A stretch of DNA of 64,000 bases from Pseudorhodoferax sp. Leaf267 (GCF_001422405.1 NZ_LMMV01000003.1:111489-175488), one strand, 5' to 3'; positions 44,915 through 52,771 are shown, counted from the first letter of the stretch. Numbers and translations: made by a program. Notes: a model not told the origin generated them from the letters alone.

Positions 44915-46150
44915 TCAGACCCTCCCGGTGACCGAGTACAGCGGGTCGAACAGCCACTCGACGATGCGGCGCCGGTCGATCCACACATCCGCGTCGAACA
45001 CCATGCCTGCGCGCAGCGCCACGCCTTGGCCGTAGGCCTTCACCTGCTGCGCGGGCAGGCGCACGGTCACGCGGTACATGGGCTCGGTCATGGCCAGCGG
45101 CGGGTTGCCCTCGCCGGGCTGGATCACCGAGCGGCCGACCTGCAGCACCTCGCCCAGGTGGTGGCCGAAGCGTTGGTAGGGGAAGGCCTGGTAGCGCAGC
45201 GCCACGGCCTGGCCGGCGCGGATGAAGCCGGCCGCGCGCGTGGGCACCAGCAGCTCGGCCTGCAGCTCGGCCCCCACCGGCAGGATGGACAGCAGCGGCG
45301 CGGCGGGCTCGGCCTGCTGGCCGGGGTGCACCAGCAGCGCGGCGACGGTGCCGTCGACCGGCGCGGTCAGCACCACGCTGCGGCGCACGTCGGCCTCGGT
45401 CAGCTGCTGGTCCAGCTCGGAGATCTGGCGCGCGATGGCGGCCGTGGTGTTGGCCTGGCGCAGCGCGCTGGCGGCCAGTTCGCCACGCGCCGTCTGCAGC
45501 TCGCTGCCGAGCGCGGCGGCGCTGCGGCGCAGGCTGGCCAGCTGCGCACGCAGGTCGATCAGCGCCTCCTGCTTGGTCTGCAGCGAGGCTTCGGACAGGA
45601 ATTTCTCGGCCACCAGCGTTTCGTCGCGGCGCAGGCTGCGCTCGGCGCTGGCAATGCGGCTGGCCTGCAGGTCGATCTGGTCCTGCGCCTGCGCCTGCTG
45701 CATCTCCAGCGCGCGCACGCGCTGCGCCAACGTGGTGGCGCCCAGGCTGTCGATCTGGTCCTGCTTGGCCTGCTCGCGGCGCAGGCTGTCGCGGCGCTGC
45801 GCGACCTCGTGCCGCACGGCCGCGTGGGTGCCGCGCTGCTCCATGGAAGCGCGCTCGCTGGAGACGGTGAGCAGCACATCGCCCTGCTTGACGGCCTGCC
45901 CCTCGGCCACGCGCAGGTCGACGACCTGGCCGGCCTGCGGCGTGAAGACCTTCACCAGGCCGGCCGTGGGCGCGAGGTAGCCGACCACGTGCTCCTTGCG
46001 CGTGTATTGGCCCCACAAGCCGAAGCCCACCAGCGCCAGCGCGAAGCCCGCCACGCAGGCCACCAGCAGGCGTGCGCCGGGCAGGGGCGCCAGCAGCACC
46101 TCGCCGGCGACGGGGCTGTTCTGGTGGCGCAGGGCTTCGATGCGGAACAT
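44915..46150 (-). CDS. HlyD-family membrane fusion protein
   Basis: A 411-residue adaptor with one N-terminal membrane span (about 28-48), a lipoyl-like half (KVFTPQAGQVVDLRVAEGQAVKQGDVLLTV), a long coiled-coil hairpin (about 100-240) and the second half (VVLTAPVDGTVAALLVHPGQQ), ending in a beta domain. It would connect the ABC exporter to an outer-membrane channel such as TolC. The ribosome-binding site GGAGAG precedes the ATG. It is the fourth gene of the unit, behind the hairpin at 46177-46200. Confidence 0.92.
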   Translation of the reverse strand: MFRIEALRHQNSPVAGEVLLAPLPGARLLVACVAGFALALVGFGLWGQYTRKEHVVGYLAPTAGLVKVFTPQAGQVVDLRVAEGQAVKQGDVLLTVSSERASMEQRGTHAAVRHEVAQRRDSLRREQAKQDQIDSLGATTLAQRVRALEMQQAQAQDQIDLQASRIASAERSLRRDETLVAEKFLSEASLQTKQEALIDLRAQLASLRRSAAALGSELQTARGELAASALRQANTTAAIARQISELDQQLTEADVRRSVVLTAPVDGTVAALLVHPGQQAEPAAPLLSILPVGAELQAELLVPTRAAGFIRAGQAVALRYQAFPYQRFGHHLGEVLQVGRSVIQPGEGNPPLAMTEPMYRVTVRLPAQQVKAYGQGVALRAGMVFDADVWIDRRRIVEWLFDPLYSVTGRV

Positions 46151-46176
46151 GGGGTCTCTCCTGGGCGGATCGGGCG

Positions 46177-46200
46177 CTGGAGCCCCGGGCGGGGCTCCAG
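46177..46200 (-). promoter_or_regulatory. Hairpin between peptide gene and exporter genes
   Basis: CTGGAGCCCC and GGGGCTCCAG pair perfectly around GGGC, 10 bases downstream of the 45-residue peptide gene. There is no T tract. In peptide operons such stem-loops often let precursor mRNA accumulate over exporter mRNA, by partial termination or by protecting the 3' end. Confidence 0.7.
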
Positions 46201-46210
46201 GCGCAGGGCG

Positions 46211-46348
46211 TCACGGGTTCAGGTAGCCCCAGAACACGCCGTCCACATACAGCGCAGGGCCTGTGAAGCTGGTGGGGTAGAGGGTGCCCGGCAGCTTGCG
46301 CATGCCGCCGCTGACCTCCAGCACTTGCAGTTCATCGAGTTCGACCAT
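46211..46348 (-). CDS. Double-glycine peptide precursor (45 residues)
   Basis: A 45-residue frame with a strong ribosome-binding site (AAGGGAG, six bases before ATG). The first 15 residues, MVELDELQVLEVSGG, look like a double-glycine leader: acidic, amphipathic, with L-x-x-L-x-V spacing before V-S-G-G. Cutting after GG by the C39 peptidase encoded downstream would release a 30-residue core that begins MRKLPGTLYPTSFTG and ends VFWGYLNP, rich in aromatic residues, glycine and proline, with no cysteine. It is flanked by perfect hairpins on both sides. It is too short for most gene callers. The precursor role is inferred from leader and context. Confidence 0.72.
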   Translation of the reverse strand: MVELDELQVLEVSGGMRKLPGTLYPTSFTGPALYVDGVFWGYLNP

Positions 46349-46383
46349 GGTCGTCTCCCTTGCAGGCGGTCACGGATGAGGAA

Positions 46384-46422
46384 GCTGCCGCGCGGCGTGA
46401 CCGCCGGGGGCCGCGCGGCAGC
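46384..46422 (-). promoter_or_regulatory. Hairpin before the 45-residue peptide gene
   Basis: GCTGCCGCGCGGC and GCCGCGCGGCAGC are perfect 13-base arms around a 13-base loop. It lies between the cysteine-rich gene (stop at 46429) and the peptide start (46348), leaving about 35 bases for the ribosome-binding region. It may block 5'-to-3' read-through or stabilise the processed peptide message. Confidence 0.7.
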
Positions 46423-46428
46423 CGGTGG

Positions 46429-46866
46429 CTAGAGCGAGACGGCCGGGTCGGCCGCCGCGCGCATCGCCTCGTGGGGCACGAAATTCAGCGTGGCCACTTG
46501 CGGGCAGCGCCGGCAGGCGGAGACGCCCTCCTGCTTCCACCAGCGGCAGGTCGGCCGGATCGCGCAGCGCGGCAGGCGCTCCACGACGATGGGGGCCAGC
46601 GCCGCCGTCTTCTTCGCCAGCCGGCAGCTGTGCTCGCCGTCGTCGAAGTGGTGGCAGGCGCTGCCCACGCAGGGCGAGGCCATGCGGAAGACCTCGGCCG
46701 GGTCCACCGGCCCGGCCAGTGCGCGCACCGCGTCGGTGAGGGGCACGGGGTGCTCCAGGTAGTCGGCGCGCGGCGCGTCCGCGCTGCCGCCGACGACGGC
46801 GAACACCCGCGCGCCGGCCATGTCCGGATGGGCGCTCGGACACAGAACCGTGGGGTCGGCGGGCAT
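46429..46866 (-). CDS. Cysteine-rich protein of the peptide cluster
   Basis: A 145-residue soluble protein with an ordered cysteine pattern: C-x4-C-x9-C (in SPCVGSACHHFDDGEHSC), then C-x5-C-x10-C-x2-C (in LPRCAIRPTCRWW and SACRRCPQV), plus an N-terminal CPSAHPD. The spacing suggests bound metal or an iron-sulfur cluster. The N-terminal part (VLCPSAHPDMAGARVFAVVGG) looks like a separate small fold. From memory, similar proteins occur in cyanobacteria and proteobacteria, some loosely labelled nitrogen fixation protein; I could not verify this. It lies between the two precursor-like peptides, 10 bases after the first, so it may mature, carry or sense them. Confidence 0.6.
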   Translation of the reverse strand: MPADPTVLCPSAHPDMAGARVFAVVGGSADAPRADYLEHPVPLTDAVRALAGPVDPAEVFRMASPCVGSACHHFDDGEHSCRLAKKTAALAPIVVERLPRCAIRPTCRWWKQEGVSACRRCPQVATLNFVPHEAMRAAADPAVSL

Positions 46867-46876
46867 GGCGCTGGCC

Positions 46877-47146
46877 TCAGAACTGGCGCTGGACGGCGCC
46901 GTTCAGCACCGGCGTCTGGAACTGGTTGATGCCCTGCACGAGCAGCGGGCCGGCCCAGTCGCCGGGCTTGATGGTCAGCACCGGCTGCTGCAGCACGGGG
47001 CCGAGCGAGAGACGTGCGCCGCCGACCAGGTCGGCTTGCTCGGCACTCAGCTCGGTGATGGCCTGGCGGGCCGCCAGCGCGCGCTCGACGGCGGCGCCGG
47101 CCAGTTGCGGCAGATCCTGTTCGTTCAGCTTGGGCGATGTGGTCAT
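46877..47146 (-). CDS. Double-glycine peptide precursor (89 residues)
   Basis: An 89-residue protein, first gene of the export cluster, with AAAGGAG before the ATG. Residues 1-43 are helical and acidic to neutral and end in ELSAEQADLVGG, a classic double-glycine leader end. The predicted 46-residue core begins ARLSLGPVLQQPVLTIKPG and ends LNGAVQRQF; it has no cysteine and few charges. It differs in sequence from the 45-residue peptide core. Together with the C39 exporter this strongly suggests a secreted peptide. Whether it is a bacteriocin, a signal or a structural peptide is unknown. Confidence 0.7.
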   Translation of the reverse strand: MTTSPKLNEQDLPQLAGAAVERALAARQAITELSAEQADLVGGARLSLGPVLQQPVLTIKPGDWAGPLLVQGINQFQTPVLNGAVQRQF

Positions 47147-47262
47147 GACGTACTCCTTTGAACCATGGTTGCGGGAAGGTGGCCATCCGGCGGCCGGTCG
47201 TTCGCGGGATGCGCACGGGGCCTGCCATCGATCACCTGGACCAAGGCTAGTGGCCGGGCCGG

Positions 47263-47294
47263 GCCGCTACATCGTTAAAACACGGTAGTGCGGC
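47263..47294. promoter_or_regulatory. Imperfect dyad between peptide cluster and two-component genes
   Basis: GCCGCTAC and GTAGTGCGGC form an inverted repeat interrupted by one extra T, around an AT-rich centre (ATCGTTAAAACACG). It is in the 274-base divergent gap. It could be the binding site of the adjacent LuxR-type response regulator and hold the cluster promoter. This is a weak call; I see no other feature in the gap. Confidence 0.3.
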
Positions 47295-47420
47295 GCCATC
47301 GCGGGTGAACGTCATCAGTTCTGCCAACGCGATTGAAAGGGCAGTCTTGCAGTCGGGGGCCGCAGCGTCCAAGCTGTAGCGGTGGCCGGCGCGGCGCTGG
47401 CTGTTTCGTGGAGAAACCGC

Positions 47421-48092
47421 ATGCACGATGCCCCCGTCACCGTGGCCCTCGTCGAGGACGACCCCGAGGTGCGCGAGCGTCTCGTGCAGGCCATCGGCGC
47501 GAATGCGCAACTGCGGCTGCTGCAGGCCTGCGGCACGGCCTGCGCCATGCAGCGCTGGCTGGACGCGAACCCGGTCGATGTGCTGCTGGTCGACCTGGGA
47601 CTGCCCGACCGGCCGGGGCTGGACGTGATCCGCCACGCGCGCGGCGTGCAGCCGCAGTGCAGCGTGATGGTCGTCTCCACCTTCGCCGACGCGGCCCACA
47701 TGGTGCAGGCCTTCGAGGCCGGTGCCTGCGGCTACCTTGTGAAGGACGGCACGCAGGACGAGCTGGCCCGCCACGTGATGGACCTGCACGCCGGCGGCTC
47801 GCCGATGTCCCCCATCATCGCGCGCCAACTCCTGGCGCGCTGGCAGGCGCATGCGCCCAAACCGGCCCGCCCGCGCGCGAACGTGGCGGCCGACACCGTC
47901 TCGCCGCGCGAGATGGACGTGCTGCGCCTGGTCGCCCGCGGCTGCAACTACCAGGAGACCGGCGCCTGCCTGGGCATCGCCACGGCCACGGTGCAGGCCC
48001 ATGTGCGCAACCTGTACGGCAAGCTGGATGTGCACAGCAAGACCGAGGCCGTCTACGAGGCCCGCCAGCTCGGCCTGCTGGACTGGGCATGA
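47421..48092 (+). CDS. LuxR/NarL-type response regulator
   Basis: A 223-residue regulator. The start MHDAPVTVALVEDD has GGAG seven bases upstream. The receiver domain carries acidic residues VEDD (11-14), phosphoacceptor D58 in LLVDLG, and lysine in GYLVKDGT. The C-terminal LuxR-type HTH reads VSPREMDVLRLVARGCNYQE to TATVQAHVRNLYGKLDVHS. The kinase gene follows 16 bases on. It is divergent from the peptide-export cluster, the best candidate target. Confidence 0.9.
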   Translation: MHDAPVTVALVEDDPEVRERLVQAIGANAQLRLLQACGTACAMQRWLDANPVDVLLVDLGLPDRPGLDVIRHARGVQPQCSVMVVSTFADAAHMVQAFEAGACGYLVKDGTQDELARHVMDLHAGGSPMSPIIARQLLARWQAHAPKPARPRANVAADTVSPREMDVLRLVARGCNYQETGACLGIATATVQAHVRNLYGKLDVHSKTEAVYEARQLGLLDWA

Positions 48093-48108
48093 CCGGGCGG
48101 AGTGCCGC

Positions 48109-49911
48109 ATGCGCGCCCGCTTCGCCGCCTGCTGCCTGCTGCTGCTGGCGCTGTGGCTGCCGGGCGCCGTGGCGCAGCCGGCGCAGGCCATAGACGCTGC
48201 GCGCTTCGTGCTGCGGGACGACGCGACACCGCCGCCCGACAGCGCCGGCTGGGCCGAGGTGCGCCTGCCCGACAACTGGTCGTCCGCGCGGCGCGAGGCC
48301 CAGGGCATCGGCTGGTACCGCATGGTGTTCACGCGGCCGGCGGACGCGGCCGACGGCGTGGGCATCCTGGTGCGCCGCCTGTCCATGAACGGCGAGTTCT
48401 TCGTCAACGGCGTGCGCGTGCTGTCGGGCGGGCGGATGGCCGAACCCGTCACGCGCAACTGGAACCACCCGTTCTTCGTCGAGGTGCCGGCCCCGTTGCT
48501 GCGGCCCGGGCCCAACGTGCTGGACGTGCGCATCTACGCCTTGCGCAACGCCAACAGCGGCCTGGGCACGGTGCAGGTCGGCGACGCCCAGGCGCTGCGC
48601 GCGCGCCATGCCGACCTGTACGCGCTGCACGTCAAGGGCGCGCTGGTGTCGTGCGCCGTGGCGCTGGTGGCGGCCTTCATCGGCATCGTCTGCTGGTGGC
48701 GCATGGGGCGCGAGGCGCTCTATGGCCTGTTCGGCCTGGCCATGCTGGCCTGGGCCGTGCGCTACGCCAACTACTTCGTGCAGGACGTGCCGCTGCCCGT
48801 CGTGGCCTACGACGTGGTGGTCTATTCGGCCCAGGGCTGGTTCTTCATCTGCTTCACGCCGTTCTTGCTGCGGCTCACGCAGCTGCACTGGCCGCGCGTG
48901 GAGCAGTTCCTGGTGGCCATGGGCGTGCTGGGCACGCTGGGCATCTTCGCGGCGTTCCAGGGCTGGGCGCCACTGCCCTGGGTCATCGCGGTCTGGCTGG
49001 CGATCTGGCTGCCGGGCTCGGCGGTGCTGCTGCTGGTGTCCACGCGCCATGCGCTGCGCGCGCGCTCGGTGCCGGCGGTGCTGGCTGCGCTCGTGGCCTG
49101 GCTGTACGTGCCGCTCACGGTGCGCGAGCTGCTGATCACGGCCAACGTCGTGCCGTTCGATGCCAGCTACATCGCGCACTACGTCGGCATCCCGCTGGTG
49201 CTGCTGATCACCTGGATGCTGGTCGACCGCGTGGTGGCCGCGGCCGGCGCGGCAGCCCAGGCCGAGCTGGCCAGCGCGCGCGCTGCCTTCGACGAGCGCC
49301 AGCGCATCACGCAGGACATGCACGACGGCCTGGGCCTGCAGCTGGGCGCGGCGCTGCGCATGGCCGAGCGCGGCGTGGTCGACGGCCCGGCCTTCGCCGA
49401 TGCGCTGCGCGCCTGCGCCGACGAGCTGCGGCTGATCGTGGACGCATCGGCCTCGGGCACGGGCGAGTTCGTGTCGCTGCTGGGCAACCTGCGCCAGCGC
49501 CTGCAGCCGCGGCTGCACGCCATCGGCCTGGCACTGCACTGGCGCATGGACGCGTTCCCCGACGCGCTGGTGCTGCCGCCGGCCCTGGCGCTGCAGGTGC
49601 TGCGCATCGTGCAGGAGGCCATCCACAACGCCGTGCGCCATGCCCATGCGCACGCCATCCACATCGAGGCCGCGCGCGACGCGCCGCCCGGCCATGTCGG
49701 CCTGGTCGTGCGCGACGACGGCCGCGGCTACCAGGCCGACAGCGTGGCGCCCGGGCGCGGCCTGCCCGGCATGCACCGGCGCGCGGCCGAGATGGGGCTG
49801 CAGCTGCAGATCCGCAGTGGCAGCGGCGGCACGGCCGTGCAGATCGACATCCCGCGCGCGCTCGCCGTCGAGGGAGCGGCGGACGGGCTCGCCATGGGGG
49901 CGCCGGCATGA
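48109..49911 (+). CDS. Multi-span sensor histidine kinase
   Basis: A 600-residue kinase. A signal peptide is followed by a periplasmic beta-rich domain (about 25-180; WAEVRLPDNWSS, GWYRMVF, SMNGEFFVNGVRVLSGG), resembling the 7TMR-DISM extracellular type. About seven membrane spans follow (185-370). The phosphoacceptor is H405 in ITQDMHDGLGLQL, a HisKA_3-type dimer helix, and the ATP-binding domain has EAIHNAVRHAHA and VRDDGRGYQ. It pairs with the response regulator just upstream. The ligand is unknown; the exported peptide itself is a possibility. Confidence 0.88.
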   Translation: MRARFAACCLLLLALWLPGAVAQPAQAIDAARFVLRDDATPPPDSAGWAEVRLPDNWSSARREAQGIGWYRMVFTRPADAADGVGILVRRLSMNGEFFVNGVRVLSGGRMAEPVTRNWNHPFFVEVPAPLLRPGPNVLDVRIYALRNANSGLGTVQVGDAQALRARHADLYALHVKGALVSCAVALVAAFIGIVCWWRMGREALYGLFGLAMLAWAVRYANYFVQDVPLPVVAYDVVVYSAQGWFFICFTPFLLRLTQLHWPRVEQFLVAMGVLGTLGIFAAFQGWAPLPWVIAVWLAIWLPGSAVLLLVSTRHALRARSVPAVLAALVAWLYVPLTVRELLITANVVPFDASYIAHYVGIPLVLLITWMLVDRVVAAAGAAAQAELASARAAFDERQRITQDMHDGLGLQLGAALRMAERGVVDGPAFADALRACADELRLIVDASASGTGEFVSLLGNLRQRLQPRLHAIGLALHWRMDAFPDALVLPPALALQVLRIVQEAIHNAVRHAHAHAIHIEAARDAPPGHVGLVVRDDGRGYQADSVAPGRGLPGMHRRAAEMGLQLQIRSGSGGTAVQIDIPRALAVEGAADGLAMGAPA

Positions 49912-51470
49912 CGGCCTGGGCCCGCGCGCTGCTCTGGCTGTGCCTGGCGCTGCCGGCGGGCGGGCTGGCCCAGGCGGACGGCGCGCCGCTGGAGCGCTTC
50001 ACGCAGATCCGCCTGCTCACCGACAACGACGAGGCCTGGCAGGCCAAGCGCGCGCTGATCGCCAGCGCCACGCGCAGCCTGGACCTGGCCTACTTCATCG
50101 TCGAGGACGACGCCAGCACGCGCGTGCTGCTGCAGGACCTGGTCGCGGCCACGCAGCGCCAGCGCGGCCTGCGCGTGCGCCTGCTGGTCGATTACTTCAT
50201 GACCTACCGGCAAACGGCGATGCTGCAGGCCCTGGCTGCGCATCCCGGCATCACGGTGCGGCGCCGTGGCGCGCCTTCCGCGGCCCTGCGCGAGGCGCTG
50301 CAGGCCGCCGGCATCGACGGCGCGCGGCTGGTGGCCGGGCTGACCACGTCCGACCCGCGCCTGGCGCTGGCCGCGCTGGCACCCAGCCCGCTGTTCCCCG
50401 CGCAGGTCACGGCCGCGCTGGCCGCCCTGGCGCAGCAGCCGCCGCAGGCCATGGGCGCCAGCGCCATGCAGATGCTGCACGCGCTGGCGCCCGCCGATGC
50501 CGGCCCCTGGAGCGAGGCGCCCGCGGTGCGGCTGATCGTGGACGAGCTGCACCGCTTCCTGCACTGGACGCACCACAAGCTGCTGCTGGCCGATGGCCGC
50601 TGCTTCATCATGGGTGGGCGCAACCTGGCCGACGCCTACCACCGCAACGCGCCGGCCCGGGCCCGCGCCTTCCAGGACACCGACGTGCACGCCTGCGATG
50701 CCAGCGGGCCGAGCCGCGCGCAACGCAGCGCCTTCGACGCGCTGTGGGCCGGCGCCACCGATGTGCGCGCGCCGGACGCCTGGGTGATGGACGTGCCGCC
50801 CGCCGCCCCTGCCGGCGCACCCGAGGCCTTGCGTGCCGATGCCTTCACCAGCGCGCGCGCGCCGCTGCCCGACCTGGACGGCTACCTCGTCAACAACCTG
50901 GGCGCGCCCGGCGGCGACGCGGCCATCACGCAGGCCTATGTCGAGCGCATCCGCGAGCGCACGGCGCGCGGCGCGCCGGGCACGATCGACATCGTCAATG
51001 CCTACCTGTTCCTGTCGGGCGAGACGCCCGCGCTGGCTGCGCTGCGCGACAGCCTGCTGGCCGCGGCGCGCGCCGGCCTCACGGTCAACATCCGCACCAA
51101 CTCGCTGGCCTCCACCGACCTCAAGCCCGTGAACCGGGTTGCCTACCAGACGCTGGGCGCGCTGATCGCTGGCGGCATCCAGGTCTACGAGCTGCAGCCC
51201 GGGCTGGGCTCGGTGCACACCAAGGCCGCCGCCATCGGCGACGACTGGCTGCTGGTGGGCTCGTACAACCTGGACCCGCGCAGCGAGCTCTACGACAGCA
51301 ACAACCTGCTGGCGCTGCACGACCCGAGCGGCCGCGCGACCGCCGCGTTCCGCCAGGCACGCGTCGATTGCGACTGCTGGACGCGGCTGACGCCCGAGGC
51401 GGCACAGGCCCGCAAGGCCGAGACGGAGCAGGGCGCGCGCATCTGGCAGCGCGTGCAGCGCCTGCTCTGA
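49908..51470 (+). CDS. Secreted phospholipase-D-like protein
   Basis: A 520-residue protein with a signal peptide (to about GLAQA) and two phospholipase-D halves. The first H-x-K-x4-D motif is intact (HHKLLLAD followed by IMGGRN). In the second, HTKAAAIGDDW, the aspartate position holds glycine and an aspartate follows one residue later, before LLVGSYNLDPRSE. Such proteins resemble cardiolipin synthases or nucleases. The start overlaps the kinase stop (ATGA), so it belongs to the same operon as the two-component pair. It may alter the envelope in response to the same signal. Confidence 0.82.
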   Translation: MTAWARALLWLCLALPAGGLAQADGAPLERFTQIRLLTDNDEAWQAKRALIASATRSLDLAYFIVEDDASTRVLLQDLVAATQRQRGLRVRLLVDYFMTYRQTAMLQALAAHPGITVRRRGAPSAALREALQAAGIDGARLVAGLTTSDPRLALAALAPSPLFPAQVTAALAALAQQPPQAMGASAMQMLHALAPADAGPWSEAPAVRLIVDELHRFLHWTHHKLLLADGRCFIMGGRNLADAYHRNAPARARAFQDTDVHACDASGPSRAQRSAFDALWAGATDVRAPDAWVMDVPPAAPAGAPEALRADAFTSARAPLPDLDGYLVNNLGAPGGDAAITQAYVERIRERTARGAPGTIDIVNAYLFLSGETPALAALRDSLLAAARAGLTVNIRTNSLASTDLKPVNRVAYQTLGALIAGGIQVYELQPGLGSVHTKAAAIGDDWLLVGSYNLDPRSELYDSNNLLALHDPSGRATAAFRQARVDCDCWTRLTPEAAQARKAETEQGARIWQRVQRLL

Positions 51471-51486
51471 GCGGGGAGGCCGTCTC

Positions 51487-52386
51487 CTAGAAGACGGAAA
51501 GCCCGGTGCGCGCCACGAACAGCTCCAGCGCGCGCATGCCCAGGGCCGAGTTGCCGGTCGCGTCCAGGGCCGGCGACCACACGGCCAGCGTCAGCCGGTC
51601 CGGCATCACGGCCACGATGCCGCCGCCCACGCCGCTCTTGCACGGCAGGCCGATGCGGAACGCGAACTCGCCGGCCGCGTCGTAGGTGCCGCAGGTCAGC
51701 ATCAGCGCGTTGATGCGCCGCGTCTGGCGTTCGGTGCAGATGCCCGCGCCGTCGCGGCACAGGTAGCTGGCCGCGCGCGCCAGCTGCACGCAGCTCATGC
51801 GCAGCGCGCACTGGTGGAAGTACAGGTCCAGCACGGCGTCGACCGGGTTGTCCAGCTTGCCGAAGCTCTTCATGAAATTGGCCAGCGCCAGGTTGCGAAA
51901 GCCGGTCTGCGCCTCCGAGGCCGCCACCTCCTCGTCGAACGCGATCGGCTCGCCGGCCAGGCCGCCCATCAGCGCCAGCAGCTCGGCCTTGGCGCGGTGG
52001 CCGAACACGCTGACCAGCCGGTCGGCCACGGCGATGGCGCCGGCATTGATGAAGGGGTTGCGCGGCTTGCCTTGTTCGTGCTCGAGCTGCACCAGCGAAT
52101 TGAACGGGTCGCCCGAAGGCTCGCGGCCGATGCGTGCCCACAGGTCCTCGCCCAGCTGCTGCATGGCCAGTGTGAGCGTGAACACCTTGGAGATGCTCTG
52201 GATCGAGAACGGCAGCGCGCCGTCGCCGGCCACGGCGCTCTGGCCTTCGGTGGTGGTCAGCGCCAGGCCGAAGTGGCGCGCGTCGATGCGCGCAAGCGCG
52301 GGGATGTAGCTGGCGACCTGGCCGTGCAGCCCGCGGTCGGCGGCGAGCGTGGCGGCGATGTCGTCGAGGATGGGCTGGAAATCCAT
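51487..52386 (-). CDS. glsA: Glutaminase A
   Basis: A 299-residue enzyme converting glutamine to glutamate and ammonia. The start MDFQPILDDIAATL fits the family. The serine-lysine active site is in PFSIQSISKVFTL, followed by SGDPFNSLVQLE, GKPRNPFINAGAIAV and SCGTYD-like TCGTYDAAGEFAFRIGLPCKSGVGGGI. It is convergent with the phospholipase-D-like gene, with only 16 bases between their ends. Confidence 0.95.
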   Translation of the reverse strand: MDFQPILDDIAATLAADRGLHGQVASYIPALARIDARHFGLALTTTEGQSAVAGDGALPFSIQSISKVFTLTLAMQQLGEDLWARIGREPSGDPFNSLVQLEHEQGKPRNPFINAGAIAVADRLVSVFGHRAKAELLALMGGLAGEPIAFDEEVAASEAQTGFRNLALANFMKSFGKLDNPVDAVLDLYFHQCALRMSCVQLARAASYLCRDGAGICTERQTRRINALMLTCGTYDAAGEFAFRIGLPCKSGVGGGIVAVMPDRLTLAVWSPALDATGNSALGMRALELFVARTGLSVF

Positions 52387-52444
52387 GGCGGGCGCGGGCG
52401 CAAAGCCGGCGATTCTCCCACCGCGCGTGCGGCGGGCCGCAGTC

Positions 52445-52771
52445 TCAGCGGGGCCGGCGCAGGGGCAGCGTGGGCTGCTCCACGCCGTCCTCCACAAGTT
52501 CGTACAGCCCGGGCCGCGAGGTCTCCACGAACAGCGGCATGTCGTCCACGTTCACGCGCGGGCCGATCGCCATGTTGCCGTCGGCCAGCGCGCTGAGCAC
52601 GCTCTTGCCGTTCTCCAGCGCCTCGCCATAGGTGCGGCAGCTTTCCTCGGCGGCGAGCAGGACCTCGAAGGGCTCGTCGTCCTCGAAGCGCTCGAGGATG
52701 GACCACCGGTATTCGCCAGCGCGGTGCTCCTGCACGGTCAGAGCCAGGGATCGGAGCGTGGTGGTAGGCAT
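52445..52771 (-). CDS. Hypothetical protein, 108 residues
   Basis: A small acidic protein starting MPTTTLRSLALTVQEH. No membrane span or known motif. The middle YRWSILERFEDDEPFEVLLAAEESCRTYGEALENGKSVLSAL looks like a compact alpha/beta fold, and the end is proline/arginine-rich. It lies 58 bases before the glutaminase start on the same strand, so the two may share a transcript. I do not recognise the family. The 172 bases upstream of it hold no gene. Confidence 0.6.
   Translation of the reverse strand: MPTTTLRSLALTVQEHRAGEYRWSILERFEDDEPFEVLLAAEESCRTYGEALENGKSVLSALADGNMAIGPRVNVDDMPLFVETSRPGLYELVEDGVEQPTLPLRRPR

Noticed and set aside
42765..46214. A single 1149-residue frame joining the exporter to upstream sequence
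   Set aside because: The upstream part is the out-of-frame shadow of the HlyD gene; a ribosome-binding site and family N-terminus place the exporter start at 44912.
46211..47146. Lanthipeptide, YcaO or radical-SAM peptide cluster
   Set aside because: Neither core has cysteine and none of the tailoring enzyme families is encoded in the window.
48102..51470. A 1122-residue frame covering the kinase and phospholipase-D region
   Set aside because: The kinase lies in another frame with full domain structure; only the last 520 codons of this frame are real.
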